Source of the DNA: Pseudomonas fluorescens
GTDB lineage: Bacteria > Pseudomonadota > Gammaproteobacteria > Pseudomonadales > Pseudomonadaceae
Assembly (NCBI RefSeq): GCF_040448305.1
Contig: NZ_CP148752.1
Coordinates: 3,038,001-3,102,000 of the forward strand
Direction: 5' to 3'
DNA: 64,000 nt
Shown: piece after piece, positions 24,041 to 33,711 of the stretch
Position numbering within the stretch: the stretch's first letter is position 1
Layout of the letters: the number at the start of each line of letters is the position of its first letter
The notes under the pieces: generated by a model
What the model was told of the DNA's origin: nothing
Databases searched by the model: none
The model's input: the letters and a program-made list of their open reading frames with translations, nothing else
Translations under genes and position numbers: made by a program

Positions 24041-26833
24041 TTGAACGCGTATACGCCATCCATCAGCGTCGTTGACCCACGCGGTTTAGCCGTTCGTGCG
24101 CTGGCGTATTTTCGACAAGCAGCGGACGAGTCGGTCACGGCGCGAGTGATGCATCAGGTTTTCGATCCGCTGGGGCGGCTCATTCAACAGCGCGATCCAC
24201 GGTTGTTTGCCTTGAGGCAGGGTGATGCCTCGGTGCCGGCGAACCTTGCCACGATCCATAACCTGACGGGGCAGGTGCTGTGGAGCGATAGCGTCGATGC
24301 CGGTTGGCAACTCGGGTTGCCGGGTGCGGCGGGGCAGGCGCTTGAAGCATGGGACCAGCGTGGTTGGCATCGTCGCACTGAACATGATCCATTGTTGCGG
24401 CCTGTCGCAGTGCACGAACAAGGTTCGGGGGAACCCGAACGCTGCGTCGAACGAATGACATTTGGGGGAGTGTCGGACGATCATGCCCGGCACAACCTCT
24501 GTGGCCAACCCATCCGGCAGGACTACCCGGCGGGCAGCCGGTTGATGGCCGACTATGGGCTGTCGGCGACGGTGCTGCGCGAGCGGCGGTTTTTCCTGAA
24601 CAGCTTCGACCCGGTCGATTGGCCGGCGCTGGACGCTGACCGCGACAACTTGCTGGAGCCGGGCGCCGGCGCGCAGTCGTCGTGGACCTACGCACCGTCC
24701 GGCGAACTGATGACCCAAACTGACGCCAAAGGCCATATCCAGCACTTTGCGCATGATCGCGCCGGTCAGTTGTGCTCGGCAGGGCTGCAACGCTCCGGGA
24801 AAATCAGCGTCGAGACGCTGGTCAGTGACATCCACTACAGCGCATCCGGCCAGGTGGAGCAGGAACTCACCGGCAATGGTATGCGCACCACCAGCGCGTA
24901 TGACCCAGCCAATGGGCATTTGATGCTGCTGGCCACACAAGGCCCGAACCAGAGCTTCTTGCAGAAGCTTACTTACCGGTATGACCCCGTCGGCAACATC
25001 ACCGAAATCACCGACGCCGCCTTACCCATCCAGCATTTTGCCAACCAGCGCATCGAACCGGTGCGACGATTCACCTATGACACGCTATACCAATTGATCA
25101 GCGCGACTGGTTGGGAGAGTGCCAAACCTTCCTTAGGTCCAGACTTGCCGGAGTGGCAGGCGTTTGGCCCGCCGGATGGCAGCCGCTGGTGCAACTACAG
25201 CGAAACCTACCAGTACGATGAAGCGGGCAATCTATTGCAGCGCATCCACCATGGCGCGGTGGGCGATACCTTGACCATGCGAGTGGCGCCGCTGAGTAAT
25301 CGCAGCGTTAAGGTTCACCCAACTCAATCTGCCATTGATGAGTCGTTCGATGCCCGGGGCAATCTGCTGGAGCTGCAACCCGGACAGAGGTTGCTGTGGA
25401 ATGGGCGAAATGAGTTGGCACAGGTCACACAGATCGCTCGAGTCGATGGCGCTGACGACCTGGAGCGTTATGTCTACGACGGTGAAGGCACGCGCTTGCG
25501 CAAATCCCGCACGACTGCAGCGAAATCCATCGCCCACGCCGCCGAGGTACGTTATCTGCCGGGCATCGAACTGCACAGCAACAGCGCTACGGGGGAGCAG
25601 CTACAGGTGCTGAGCATTCAGGCCGGCCGTTGCACTGTGCGCCTGCTGCATTGGGACAGCCCGCCGCCGGCCGAACTGGACAATGACCAATTGCGTTTTT
25701 GCTTCGACGACCACTTGGGTTCGAGTGCCTTTGAGGTGGATGCTCAGGCGCAGGTGATCAGTCAGGAAGTGTATTACCCCTACGGCGGCACAGCGTGGCT
25801 GGCCGGGCGGCATGAGGTGGAAACCGGTTACAAGACCATTCGTTATTCAGGCAAAGAGCGGGATTCGACTGGGTTTTATTACTATGGGGCGCGGTATTAC
25901 GCACCGTGGTTACATCGGTGGCTGAACCCGGATCCGGCGGGGGAGGTGGATGGGGTGAATTTTTATCGGTTTGTGAGGAATTGCCCGGTCAGCTTTTTTG
26001 ATCAGCAAGGTTTTTTACCGATACTGAGGCATTACTTGGATTATCGGTTTGAAAAAAAGATGGGAGTTCGCCACTTAGTAGTTCAGCGAGGAATGAAAAA
26101 TATTCAAAAAAAACTTCCAGAGGTGGCTGGTGTTATTAATGAAAGTATCGCGATTGCAATTGCAGCAGTTCGAAATGCAATAAGTAGCATTTCAGATCCG
26201 GCTCTCAGTAAATTGTTATATAGATCGTACTTTGGGTCTTTTGAGTCAGAATATATCGCAGAGTTAAGTGGTCGATATCGGAGGATTTTATTGTTTCTTG
26301 AACGAGTGGGAGCGAATCGGGAAAAAATAGTTATTTTTCGTAGTGAAGGGTCTCTTGTAAATGCAAGTGCATTCGTTAGTATTTCTGATAGGAGGAACAA
26401 GATTTATATAGATAAGGCGCATCTGGATAATGAAATGACAGTGGAGATCGCACATTCCTTGATTCACGAAGCTAGCCATCGAGATCCGATAAATCGCCCG
26501 GTTGATTTTTATTATATTGCTCCTGGTGAGGATGAGATGGCGAATGCAAAATCAGTCATAGGCAATGGCACCGATGAAAAAGCGTTCAGTGTGGCGATGC
26601 AAATGAATTCGCGAAAAATGTTAAGGGGTGAAGCCTCGGATATAGATCTTCCTAATGACATGGATGATTTTATGTTGGCAACGGGTAGTGGAAGTCGTGT
26701 CAGTGCATTAGAACGGTTCAATGGGGATCTCGAACTTCGTAGCAGGATGGCCCGTAATAATGCGGACAGTCTCGCGGGCTTTGCCATGTCTTCTATATTG
26801 ATGTTTGATCGAGCAAAGAAAGACGCATGTTAG
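24041..26833 (+). CDS. Short Rhs/YD-repeat protein with putative HExxH metallopeptidase C-terminus
   Basis: A 930-residue Rhs protein without a PAAR or signal sequence at its N-terminus. YD repeats fill about residues 10-600 and the Rhs core ends near 650 (RYSGKERDSTGFYYYGARYY, then the NPDPAGEVDGVNFYRFVRN signature). After that the DNA becomes clearly AT-rich and the sequence unrelated to the core: a variable domain (about 655-930) containing His809-Glu-Ala-Ser-His813, a zinc-binding HExxH, with Asp822 nine residues on as a possible third ligand, as in aspzincin-type peptidases. The start is TTG (reading NAYTPSISVVDPRG like its paralogue); no ATG is better placed. No immunity gene is evident: the next gene is convergent. 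Target unknown. Confidence 0.85.
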   Translation: MNAYTPSISVVDPRGLAVRALAYFRQAADESVTARVMHQVFDPLGRLIQQRDPRLFALRQGDASVPANLATIHNLTGQVLWSDSVDAGWQLGLPGAAGQALEAWDQRGWHRRTEHDPLLRPVAVHEQGSGEPERCVERMTFGGVSDDHARHNLCGQPIRQDYPAGSRLMADYGLSATVLRERRFFLNSFDPVDWPALDADRDNLLEPGAGAQSSWTYAPSGELMTQTDAKGHIQHFAHDRAGQLCSAGLQRSGKISVETLVSDIHYSASGQVEQELTGNGMRTTSAYDPANGHLMLLATQGPNQSFLQKLTYRYDPVGNITEITDAALPIQHFANQRIEPVRRFTYDTLYQLISATGWESAKPSLGPDLPEWQAFGPPDGSRWCNYSETYQYDEAGNLLQRIHHGAVGDTLTMRVAPLSNRSVKVHPTQSAIDESFDARGNLLELQPGQRLLWNGRNELAQVTQIARVDGADDLERYVYDGEGTRLRKSRTTAAKSIAHAAEVRYLPGIELHSNSATGEQLQVLSIQAGRCTVRLLHWDSPPPAELDNDQLRFCFDDHLGSSAFEVDAQAQVISQEVYYPYGGTAWLAGRHEVETGYKTIRYSGKERDSTGFYYYGARYYAPWLHRWLNPDPAGEVDGVNFYRFVRNCPVSFFDQQGFLPILRHYLDYRFEKKMGVRHLVVQRGMKNIQKKLPEVAGVINESIAIAIAAVRNAISSISDPALSKLLYRSYFGSFESEYIAELSGRYRRILLFLERVGANREKIVIFRSEGSLVNASAFVSISDRRNKIYIDKAHLDNEMTVEIAHSLIHEASHRDPINRPVDFYYIAPGEDEMANAKSVIGNGTDEKAFSVAMQMNSRKMLRGEASDIDLPNDMDDFMLATGSGSRVSALERFNGDLELRSRMARNNADSLAGFAMSSILMFDRAKKDAC

Positions 26834-26873
26834 TTAGTTTGCGATCAGGAATTGGGGGTCTATATTTACTTGT

Positions 26874-28283
26874 TCAAAAAGACCTAACGATCCGCCCCAA
26901 CGTCTCCATCGCCTTCTCCGAGTCCTCGGTCCACGGGCTCCCGTAATTCAACCGAATACAATTCCTGAACCGCTGCGCCGGCGAAAAAATCGGCCCCGGT
27001 GCAATGCTAATCCCCTGCGCCAACGCCATCTGAAACAACTTCAGCGAATCCATCTGCTCCGGCAATTCCAGCCACAAAAAGTACCCACCCGCCGGTTGGC
27101 TCACCCGCGTCTGTGCCGGGAAATAGCGGGTGATGGCGGCGAGCATGGCGCTTTGCTGGTCTTCCAGCGCGTGGCGCAATTTACGCAGGTGCCGGTCGTA
27201 ACCTCCGTGTTGCAGGTAATCGGCGATGGCGGCCTGGGCTGGCATCGACGCGCACAGCGAGGTCATGAGTTTCAGCCGTTCGATTTTCTGCGCATAGCGC
27301 CCGGCGGCGACCCAGCCGATGCGGTAGCCGGGGGCCAGGCTCTTGGCGAACGAGCCGCAGTGCATCACCAGACCTTCGGTATCGAATGCCTTGGCCGGTT
27401 TCGGTGCTTGTTGGCCGTAATACAGTTCGGCGTAGACATCGTCTTCGATCAGCGGCACCTGGTGGCGGCGCAACAACTCCACAAGCTGCTGTTTCTTGGC
27501 CTCGGGCACGGTCGCACCCATGGGGTTCTGGAAGCTGGTCATGCACCAGCAGGCTTTGATCGGATAGCGCTCCAGGGTTTGCTCGAGCACACCGAGGTCG
27601 ATGCCATCACGCGGGTGCACGGGGATTTCCACGGCCTTGAGTTTCAAGCGTTCGAGCACTTGCAGGCAGGCGTAGAACGCCGGGGCTTCGATGGCCACCA
27701 GGTCGCCGGGTTGGGTCACCGCTTGCAGGCACAGGTTGAGGGCTTCCAGCGCGCCGTTGGTGATCAGCAGTTCTTCCATGGGCAACATCAGCCCGCCAAC
27801 CATGTAGCGCAGGGCGATTTGCCGACGCAGTTGCGGGTTACCCGGCGACATGTCGGTGACCACCATGCGCGGGTCCATCTCGCGGCTGGCGCTGGCCAGC
27901 GAGCGGGACAAGCGTTGCAGGGGAAACAGCGTCGGGCTGGGAAACGCCGAGCCGAAGGGCACGGTGTTCGGGTCCTTGATCGAGTCGAGCACCGAGAACA
28001 CCAGTTCACTGACGTCGACCTCGGTGGACTCGTTGACCTGGCTACTGATGACCGGCTCGGAAAACGGCCGTGGTGCGTGGGCGTTGACGAAATAGCCGGA
28101 ACGCGGACGGGCGCGGATCAGGCCGCGACGTTCCAGCAGGTAATAGGCCTGGAACACCGTCGACGGGCTGACGCCGTAGGTCTGGCTGGCGTAACGCACC
28201 GACGGCACCCGCTGGCCGGGACCGAGGACGCCGGAGCGGATCAGTTCTGCGATGTCGTCGGCGAATTTTTCGTAGCGTTTCAT
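26874..28283 (-). CDS. MocR-type GntR regulator with aminotransferase-like domain
   Basis: A 469-residue regulator of the MocR subfamily. An N-terminal winged-helix GntR domain (about 1-75; VPSVRYASQTYGVSPSTVFQAYYLLERRGLI) is linked to a fold-type I PLP-binding aminotransferase-like domain (about 110-469), with the probable Schiff-base lysine in GSFAKSLAPGYRIGW. Such proteins sense PLP or amino-group metabolites and usually regulate a neighbouring or divergent gene. Here both flanking genes point elsewhere (rhs converges, ccoG lies upstream on the same strand), so the target is not obvious. It ends only 40 bp from the rhs stop. Confidence 0.92.
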   Translation of the reverse strand: MKRYEKFADDIAELIRSGVLGPGQRVPSVRYASQTYGVSPSTVFQAYYLLERRGLIRARPRSGYFVNAHAPRPFSEPVISSQVNESTEVDVSELVFSVLDSIKDPNTVPFGSAFPSPTLFPLQRLSRSLASASREMDPRMVVTDMSPGNPQLRRQIALRYMVGGLMLPMEELLITNGALEALNLCLQAVTQPGDLVAIEAPAFYACLQVLERLKLKAVEIPVHPRDGIDLGVLEQTLERYPIKACWCMTSFQNPMGATVPEAKKQQLVELLRRHQVPLIEDDVYAELYYGQQAPKPAKAFDTEGLVMHCGSFAKSLAPGYRIGWVAAGRYAQKIERLKLMTSLCASMPAQAAIADYLQHGGYDRHLRKLRHALEDQQSAMLAAITRYFPAQTRVSQPAGGYFLWLELPEQMDSLKLFQMALAQGISIAPGPIFSPAQRFRNCIRLNYGSPWTEDSEKAMETLGRIVRSF

Positions 28284-28361
28284 CGGTATCCCGTCATGGA
28301 GTCGATTCGATTAATTGTGGCGAGGGGGACCACAACTCACAAAGGTCAGCATCTTAAAGGC

Positions 28362-29774
28362 TCAGCGATTCATCGGTGCAACAAACCGGCTTTTCGCCAC
28401 GCTGTAGACGCCAGGCTCATCGCTGTCGACCATCTTGAAGCCGATGCTCTGCGAACTGCTCGCCGGACGCTCAGTGAGCATCGCCACCGACACCGGCACA
28501 TCGACAATCTCCCCCGGCGCCAGGCTGAATTCGGTCCTGCCCTGCAACTCGAAACCATCGGCATCGACCAGGCTCAATTGATAGTCCTGACGCTGCTGGG
28601 TTTTGTTGATCACCTTCAGACTGTAGATGTTTTCGATCTGCCCCTGGCTGTTCTCGCGGAACAGGCCCCGGTCCTTGCTGACGTCGAGGGACACCATCGG
28701 CCGTTCCACCAGCGCCACCACCAGGGCTGCGATCATCACCAGCAGCACGGCGGTGTAGCCGATCAGGCGCGGACGTAGCAGGTGTGTCTTGCCACCCTGC
28801 AATTGATGCTCGGACGTGTAGCTGATCAAGCCTGGGGCGTAGCCCATTTTGTCCATGATTGAGTCGCAGGCGTCGATGCACGCGGCGCAACCGATGCATT
28901 CCATCTGCAGGCCGTCGCGAATGTCGATGCCGGTCGGGCAGACCTGTACGCAGAGCTGGCAATCGATGCAATCGCCAAGGCCGGCGTCGGCGGGCATGAC
29001 CTCGCGTTTGCGCGGGCCACGGTTTTCGCCCCGGGCCACGTCGTAGGAAATGGTCAGGGTGTCCTTGTCGAACATCACGCTCTGGAACCGCGCATAGGGG
29101 CACATGTGCATGCACACCGCTTCACGCAGCCAACCGGCATTGATGTACGTGGCGCCGGTAAAAAACAGCACCCAGAACAGGCTGACGCCACTCATCTGGA
29201 AGGTCAGCAGCTCTTCGGCCAGTGGCCGGATCGGCGTGAAGTAGCCGACGAATGTCAGGCCGGTCAGCAGGCTGATGGCCAGCCACAAGGTGTGCTTGGC
29301 CGAGCGACGCATCAGCTTGTTCAGGCCCCACGGCGCGGCTTGCAACTTGATCCGTTGGTTGCGTTCGCCTTCGGTGATCTTCTCGCACCACATGAAGATC
29401 CAGGTCCATGAACTTTGCGGGCAGGTGTAGCCGCACCAGACCCGGCCCGCGAACACGGTGATCGCAAACAGGCCGAACGCGGCGATGATCAACAGCGCCG
29501 AGAGCAGAATGAAATCCTGCGGCCAGAAGGTCGCGCCGAAGATATGGAATTTGCTTTCCGAAAGGTCCCAGAGCACCGCCTGGCGGCCGCCCCAGTTCAG
29601 CCACACCGTGCCGAAAAACAGTACAAACAGAAAACCGGCGCCGCTGATGCGCAGGTTGCGGAACAGCCCGGTGAAGCTGCGGGTGTGGATCAGGTCGTCG
29701 CTGGATTTGGCCTTCGTCTTCAGACGCGAAGGCTCGAATGTTTCTACGGTTCGGACGGGGATTCTCTCGCTCAT
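28362..29774 (-). CDS. ccoG: Cytochrome c oxidase accessory protein CcoG (RdxA/FixG)
   Basis: A 470-residue inner-membrane ferredoxin-like protein needed for maturation of cbb3-type oxidase, where it is implicated in copper handling. It has five or six membrane spans, a CGYTCPQSSW motif in the membrane part, two 4Fe-4S clusters (CIDCQLCVQVCPTGIDIRDG and CIGCAACIDACD), then a final span and a periplasmic Ig-like domain. The start MSERIPVRTVETF matches the usual N-terminus; an ATG eight codons upstream is an alternative. In many pseudomonads it follows ccoNOPQ; here the upstream genes are DUF3203 and MgtC, and no cco structural gene is in the window. Confidence 0.93.
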   Translation of the reverse strand: MSERIPVRTVETFEPSRLKTKAKSSDDLIHTRSFTGLFRNLRISGAGFLFVLFFGTVWLNWGGRQAVLWDLSESKFHIFGATFWPQDFILLSALLIIAAFGLFAITVFAGRVWCGYTCPQSSWTWIFMWCEKITEGERNQRIKLQAAPWGLNKLMRRSAKHTLWLAISLLTGLTFVGYFTPIRPLAEELLTFQMSGVSLFWVLFFTGATYINAGWLREAVCMHMCPYARFQSVMFDKDTLTISYDVARGENRGPRKREVMPADAGLGDCIDCQLCVQVCPTGIDIRDGLQMECIGCAACIDACDSIMDKMGYAPGLISYTSEHQLQGGKTHLLRPRLIGYTAVLLVMIAALVVALVERPMVSLDVSKDRGLFRENSQGQIENIYSLKVINKTQQRQDYQLSLVDADGFELQGRTEFSLAPGEIVDVPVSVAMLTERPASSSQSIGFKMVDSDEPGVYSVAKSRFVAPMNR

Positions 29775-29969
29775 GGTCTTTCGCTCATCAGCCTCCATCA
29801 GGCATGAACACTATGAGCGGCGATCTGTTTGCATAACAGACTCAGGTATTGCATTAAAAAGCGGATCAGATGGCCGTTCCTGCATGGCCTGCGACAACTT
29901 GAAGCAGCCGTCGCTGCCGGCCCCGGGGGCCATTGCAAAACAGCGGCGGCAGGTGCGGATCAATCCCGG

Positions 29970-30203
29970 TCAAATCACCGAACCACTGTCGGTGGCTTTC
30001 AAGTGCCGGCGCCCATCCACCGCGCCTGCGACGGTCAAGGCGTCGGCCTCGGCTTCCGTGATGTAGATGCGCTCGCCTTCGATGTCCACTGCCGACATGG
30101 CTTTGGCACCGTCGGTGATGATGGTCACGTCGGGACACAGACGAATGAGTTCGCCATTTTCGATGGTGAAAAAGCAGGTCTGGTTCTCGATGCGCACGGT
30201 CAC
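29970..30203 (-). CDS. DUF3203 family small protein
   Basis: A 77-residue acidic protein resembling the pseudomonad DUF3203 family (TVRIENQTCFFTIENGELI, then AMSAVDIEGERIYITEAEAD). It starts at GTG with AAGGA about 9 bp upstream. No known function, no membrane segment. It lies divergent to mgtC and about 195 bp upstream of ccoG in the same direction. That gap contains no further gene that I can support. Confidence 0.72.
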   Translation of the reverse strand: MTVRIENQTCFFTIENGELIRLCPDVTIITDGAKAMSAVDIEGERIYITEAEADALTVAGAVDGRRHLKATDSGSVI

Positions 30204-30325
30204 GGCGGAATCCTTTTTTCAGTGGAATCTAACGTTTCAGGCCGCAACCGCCGGTCATCGTTCTGTGCAACCGATTAATGGTCGCTGCGGTCCACCTTCC
30301 ATGACCCCCTCACAAGGACAACCGC

Positions 30326-30826
30326 ATGAACGCCTGGTGGCACGAAGTCTGGGTGACCCTGCAAGCCGAGTTCGCCGACATCGGCGATGCCTCGCAATTG
30401 ACGCGAGTGACCGTGCGCCTGTTGATGGCCGCCTTGCTGGGCGGGATTCTCGGGTTCGAGCGTGAACACCAGGGCAAGGCCGCCGGCGTGCGCACCCACA
30501 TGCTGGTGGCGATGGGGGCGGCGCTGTTCGTGTTGGTGCCGCAGATGTCCGGCTCGCAGGCCGATGCCATGAGCCGGGTAGTGCAGGGCGTGATTGCCGG
30601 GGTCGGCTTCCTGGGGGCTGGCACTATCCTGAAGAACCACGAGGGCGATGAAGGCCACGTCAAAGGCCTGACCACCGCCGCCGGCCTGTGGATGACCGCC
30701 GCCATCGGCGTCGCTACCGGGCTGGGCCGCGAGGCGACGGCGGTGTTCAGTACGTTGTTGGCGCTGGGGGTGTTCAGTGTGATGCCGGGGGTTGTGAAGC
30801 TGATCGACAAGGATCACGCTCCGTAG
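30326..30826 (+). CDS. MgtC/SapB family membrane protein
   Basis: A 166-residue inner-membrane protein of the MgtC/SapB family. Four to five hydrophobic segments and the family signature are present: LLGGILGFEREHQGKAAGVRTHMLVAMGAA near the N-terminus and GVIAGVGFLGAGTIL in the middle. It lacks the C-terminal ACT-like domain of Salmonella MgtC, so it belongs to the short SapB-like group. MgtC proteins are linked to low-magnesium survival and membrane potential, but the role of short members is uncertain. Good ribosome-binding site AAGGACAACCGC upstream. It is not followed by an operon partner. Confidence 0.9.
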   Translation: MNAWWHEVWVTLQAEFADIGDASQLTRVTVRLLMAALLGGILGFEREHQGKAAGVRTHMLVAMGAALFVLVPQMSGSQADAMSRVVQGVIAGVGFLGAGTILKNHEGDEGHVKGLTTAAGLWMTAAIGVATGLGREATAVFSTLLALGVFSVMPGVVKLIDKDHAP

Positions 30827-31331
30827 GAGCCTTCGGTAGCTCCTGCTGATCAGGGATTCACCTTGTCCGCGTAAGTTGTTTCACAACCTGATTCCTGCTC
30901 GTTGCTCTGGGTTTCTGAGAGTTCGTGTTGGCTGTAGTCAATATTACCCTGCAGCAAATGATTCTCCAGATCCTTGATTATTGAACTTTTGGTGGTTTGT
31001 TCTGCAGTGTTGCGCTCGGCTTCGAAGCAAAGAAATTCGTAGTTGAATATTTTCAAAGGAAGGCCAGCCGTCGATTGGTCGTTCACGGTTGAGCGCGTGG
31101 TGCTGTGCGCTCGCTCTGTTTGTGAATTCGTAGAGGCTGGGGAAAAAAATGTTCATGGCTGGCCACACGCAAGGCTAATGGAGTAATGGCCATATAAGGC
31201 GAGGGATGTGAGTTTCGTAAAGTGTCGGACGGGCAGAATTGCCGCTTCAGGACCGGTACTACGCGTTCTTGGGAAATGTCATTCATTTTTATGATCGTCC
31301 CTGGTTTCGACGCAGGAACGATCAACTGTCG
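30827..31331. other. AT-richer intergenic region; at most one doubtful small gene
   Basis: This 505 bp stretch after mgtC is lower in GC than its neighbours. Its only reasonable reading frame is the 78-codon one listed separately. No repeat, hairpin terminator or RNA gene was recognised. It may be decayed accessory DNA. Confidence 0.5.
30850..31086 (-). CDS. Doubtful small hypothetical protein
   Basis: A 78-residue reading frame starting at GTG, rich in Glu, Gln, Asn and Ser (NDQSTAGLPLKIFNYEFLCF...CETTYADKVNP). The composition is plausible for a small soluble protein and the local DNA is AT-richer than the chromosome, but no ribosome-binding site is visible and I recognise no family. It could be a decayed fragment. 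Confidence 0.25.
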   Translation of the reverse strand: MNDQSTAGLPLKIFNYEFLCFEAERNTAEQTTKSSIIKDLENHLLQGNIDYSQHELSETQSNEQESGCETTYADKVNP

Positions 31332-31499
31332 TCAATCCGGATTCACAATCACCGGCGGCATCGTCGTTGGCGGTTTTTCCCTTGGCAGCGGGTTGGTGCC
31401 GGGCGGATCCTGTTCGGGTACCGGTTGCGGTTCGGTGGGCGGTATCACCGGGCTGACGATGTTGGGATCGGGGGTTTCAGCCGGGAATGGATTGTTCAT
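31332..31499 (-). CDS. Small proline-rich protein
   Basis: A 55-residue protein, MNNPFPAETPDPNIVSPVIP..., with nearly one-third proline and the repeated pattern PxxxPPxxP, ending TMPPVIVNPD. It has no signal peptide or membrane segment and is likely disordered. I recall similar short proline-rich proteins in pseudomonads, but no function. It is divergent to glgE, whose start lies about 215 bp away. Coding support: ATG start, biased composition that would be unlikely by chance, and a stop exactly after the conserved-looking NPD end. Confidence 0.6.
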   Translation of the reverse strand: MNNPFPAETPDPNIVSPVIPPTEPQPVPEQDPPGTNPLPREKPPTTMPPVIVNPD

Positions 31500-31713
31500 T
31501 GTTCAGCCTGCGGTGGCACATGGCGTGAGTCGTGCTTAAGTAGGTGGACTGGTTGGTTGACAGCGGCGCGAAGGACTTGATTCCGGAAATTGTCGATGAA
31601 ACTTTCCCGGCGGCTGTCGCTCGGAACCTAAGTGAGTGCATCCCGGGGCGGATTGCCCGGCGGGGTGGCGACCAGACACAAGCGCGTCCATGGGGCGTAA
31701 GGAGAGAGGCTCG

Positions 31714-33711
31714 ATGACGGCTGAAAAACCGACTGAGTTGAGCTACAACCCGCACATGCCGCTGTCGCAGGCGTTGTTGCTGCCGCGTATCGTCATAGAA
31801 AACATCATGCCAACCCTTGAAGGCGGACAATTCGCGGTCAAGGCCGTGGTGGGGCAGGACGTGGTGGTGACGGCCAAGGTCTTCGCCGACGGGCATGACA
31901 AGCTGGCGGTTCGCGTGCGCTGGCGGGCCGAAGACGAGGACGTCTGGCAAAGCGCGGCCATGCACGACCTGGGCAACAACGGCTGGCAAGGGCAGTTCCG
32001 TGCCGACAGCCAAGGCCGCTATCTGTTCTGTATCGAAGCCTGGATCGATCAGTTCGCCAGTTTTTGCTATGAGCTGGAAAAGAAGCATGCGGCGGCGGTG
32101 CCCGTCAGCCTGGAATTGCAGGAAGGGCGGATTCATGTCCAGCAAGCCGCCGAGCGCAGCGAAGGGCAACTCAGCGAGCAATTGGCGGCGTTGCACCATG
32201 AACTGTCAGGGCTGCTTGAAACCGAGCAGATTGCACTGTTTTTGCACCCGCGTAGCGCCGACCTCATGGCCCGCGTCAATCATCGCGCCTACCTGAGCCT
32301 GAGCCCGGAGTACCCGGTGGATGTGGAGCGCGAACTGGCGCAGTTCGCCAGTTGGTATGAATTGTTTCCACGTTCGATCACCGACAGCCCGGCGCGCCAT
32401 GGCACCTTCGATGACGTGCATTCGCGGCTGGCGATGATCCAGGACATGGGCTTCGACGTGTTGTATTTCCCGCCGATCCACCCGATCGGGCGCAGCTACC
32501 GCAAAGGCCCTAACAATTCGCTGACGGCGGGCCCCGATGATCCGGGCAGCCCCTATGCGATTGGCAGCGAGGAGGGCGGGCACGAGGCGATTCACTCACA
32601 ATTGGGCAGCCGCGAAGACTTCCGCCGACTGGTGGCGGCCGCTGCGGCCCATGGCCTGGAAATCGCCCTGGATTTTGCCATCCAGTGCTCCCAGGACCAT
32701 CCGTGGCTCAAGCAACACCCGGGCTGGTTCAACTGGCGGCCGGACGGCACGATCAAGTACGCGGAGAATCCGCCGAAGAAATACCAGGACATCGTCAACG
32801 TCGACTTCTATACCCCGGAGGCGATTCCGAGCCTGTGGGTGGAACTGCGCGACATCGTGGTCGGCTGGGTCGAGGAGGGCGTGAAGATCTTCCGCGTCGA
32901 CAACCCGCACACCAAGCCGTTGCCGTTCTGGCAGTGGCTGATCGCCGATGTACGGGCGCTGTACCCCGAGGTGATCTTCCTCGCCGAAGCCTTTACCACC
33001 CCGGCAATGATGGCGCGCCTGGGCAAGGTCGGATATTCCCAGAGCTACACCTATTTCACCTGGCGCAACACCAAGGCCGAACTGGCGACCTACTTCACTG
33101 AACTCAACGAATCGCCTTGGCGCGAATGCTTTCGGCCGAATTTTTTCGTCAATACACCGGACATCAACCCGGCGTTCCTCCATGATTCAGGGCGCCCCGG
33201 GTTTCTCATCCGCGCCGTGCTGGCGACCATGGGCTCGGGCTTGTGGGGCATGTATTCGGGTTTCGAGTTGTGCGAGTCGGCGCCAGTGCCGGGCAAGGAG
33301 GAATACCTAGATTCCGAGAAGTACGAGATCCGCCCCAGGGACTTCAATGCGCCGGGCAACATCATTGCCGAAATCGCCCAACTCAACCGCATCCGCCGGC
33401 AGAACCCGGCGTTGCACACGCATCTGGGCCTGAAGGTCTATAACGCGTGGAACGACAACATCCTGTACTTCGGCAAACGCAACTTTGACGGCAGCAACTT
33501 CATTCTGGTGGCGGTCAGCCTCGATCCGCACAACGTGCAGGAAGCGAACTTCGAGTTGCCGTTGTGGGAAATGGGCTTGCCGGACTACGCCAGCACCCAG
33601 GGCGAAGACTTGATGAATGGCCATCGCTGGACCTGGCATGGCAAGCAGCAATTCATGCGGATCGACCCGGCGTACCAGCCGTTCGGGATTTGGAGGATTA
33701 CCGCCTCTTGA
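31714..33711 (+). CDS. glgE: Alpha-1,4-glucan:maltose-1-phosphate maltosyltransferase GlgE
   Basis: A 665-residue GH13 enzyme that transfers maltosyl units from alpha-maltose-1-phosphate to growing alpha-1,4-glucan. An N-terminal beta-sandwich/helical dimer domain (about 1-190) precedes the catalytic barrel. The nucleophile is Asp396 in FRVDNPHTKP and the general acid is Glu425 in FLAEAF, one or two positions from the equivalents in Streptomyces GlgE. FPPIHPIGRSYRKGPNN and GWFNWRPDGTIKYAENPPKKY are characteristic. The start MTAEKPTEL follows AAGGAGAGAGG. It heads the plus-strand operon with treS-maltokinase and glgB, which supply its substrate and branch its product. Confidence 0.96.
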   Translation: MTAEKPTELSYNPHMPLSQALLLPRIVIENIMPTLEGGQFAVKAVVGQDVVVTAKVFADGHDKLAVRVRWRAEDEDVWQSAAMHDLGNNGWQGQFRADSQGRYLFCIEAWIDQFASFCYELEKKHAAAVPVSLELQEGRIHVQQAAERSEGQLSEQLAALHHELSGLLETEQIALFLHPRSADLMARVNHRAYLSLSPEYPVDVERELAQFASWYELFPRSITDSPARHGTFDDVHSRLAMIQDMGFDVLYFPPIHPIGRSYRKGPNNSLTAGPDDPGSPYAIGSEEGGHEAIHSQLGSREDFRRLVAAAAAHGLEIALDFAIQCSQDHPWLKQHPGWFNWRPDGTIKYAENPPKKYQDIVNVDFYTPEAIPSLWVELRDIVVGWVEEGVKIFRVDNPHTKPLPFWQWLIADVRALYPEVIFLAEAFTTPAMMARLGKVGYSQSYTYFTWRNTKAELATYFTELNESPWRECFRPNFFVNTPDINPAFLHDSGRPGFLIRAVLATMGSGLWGMYSGFELCESAPVPGKEEYLDSEKYEIRPRDFNAPGNIIAEIAQLNRIRRQNPALHTHLGLKVYNAWNDNILYFGKRNFDGSNFILVAVSLDPHNVQEANFELPLWEMGLPDYASTQGEDLMNGHRWTWHGKQQFMRIDPAYQPFGIWRITAS

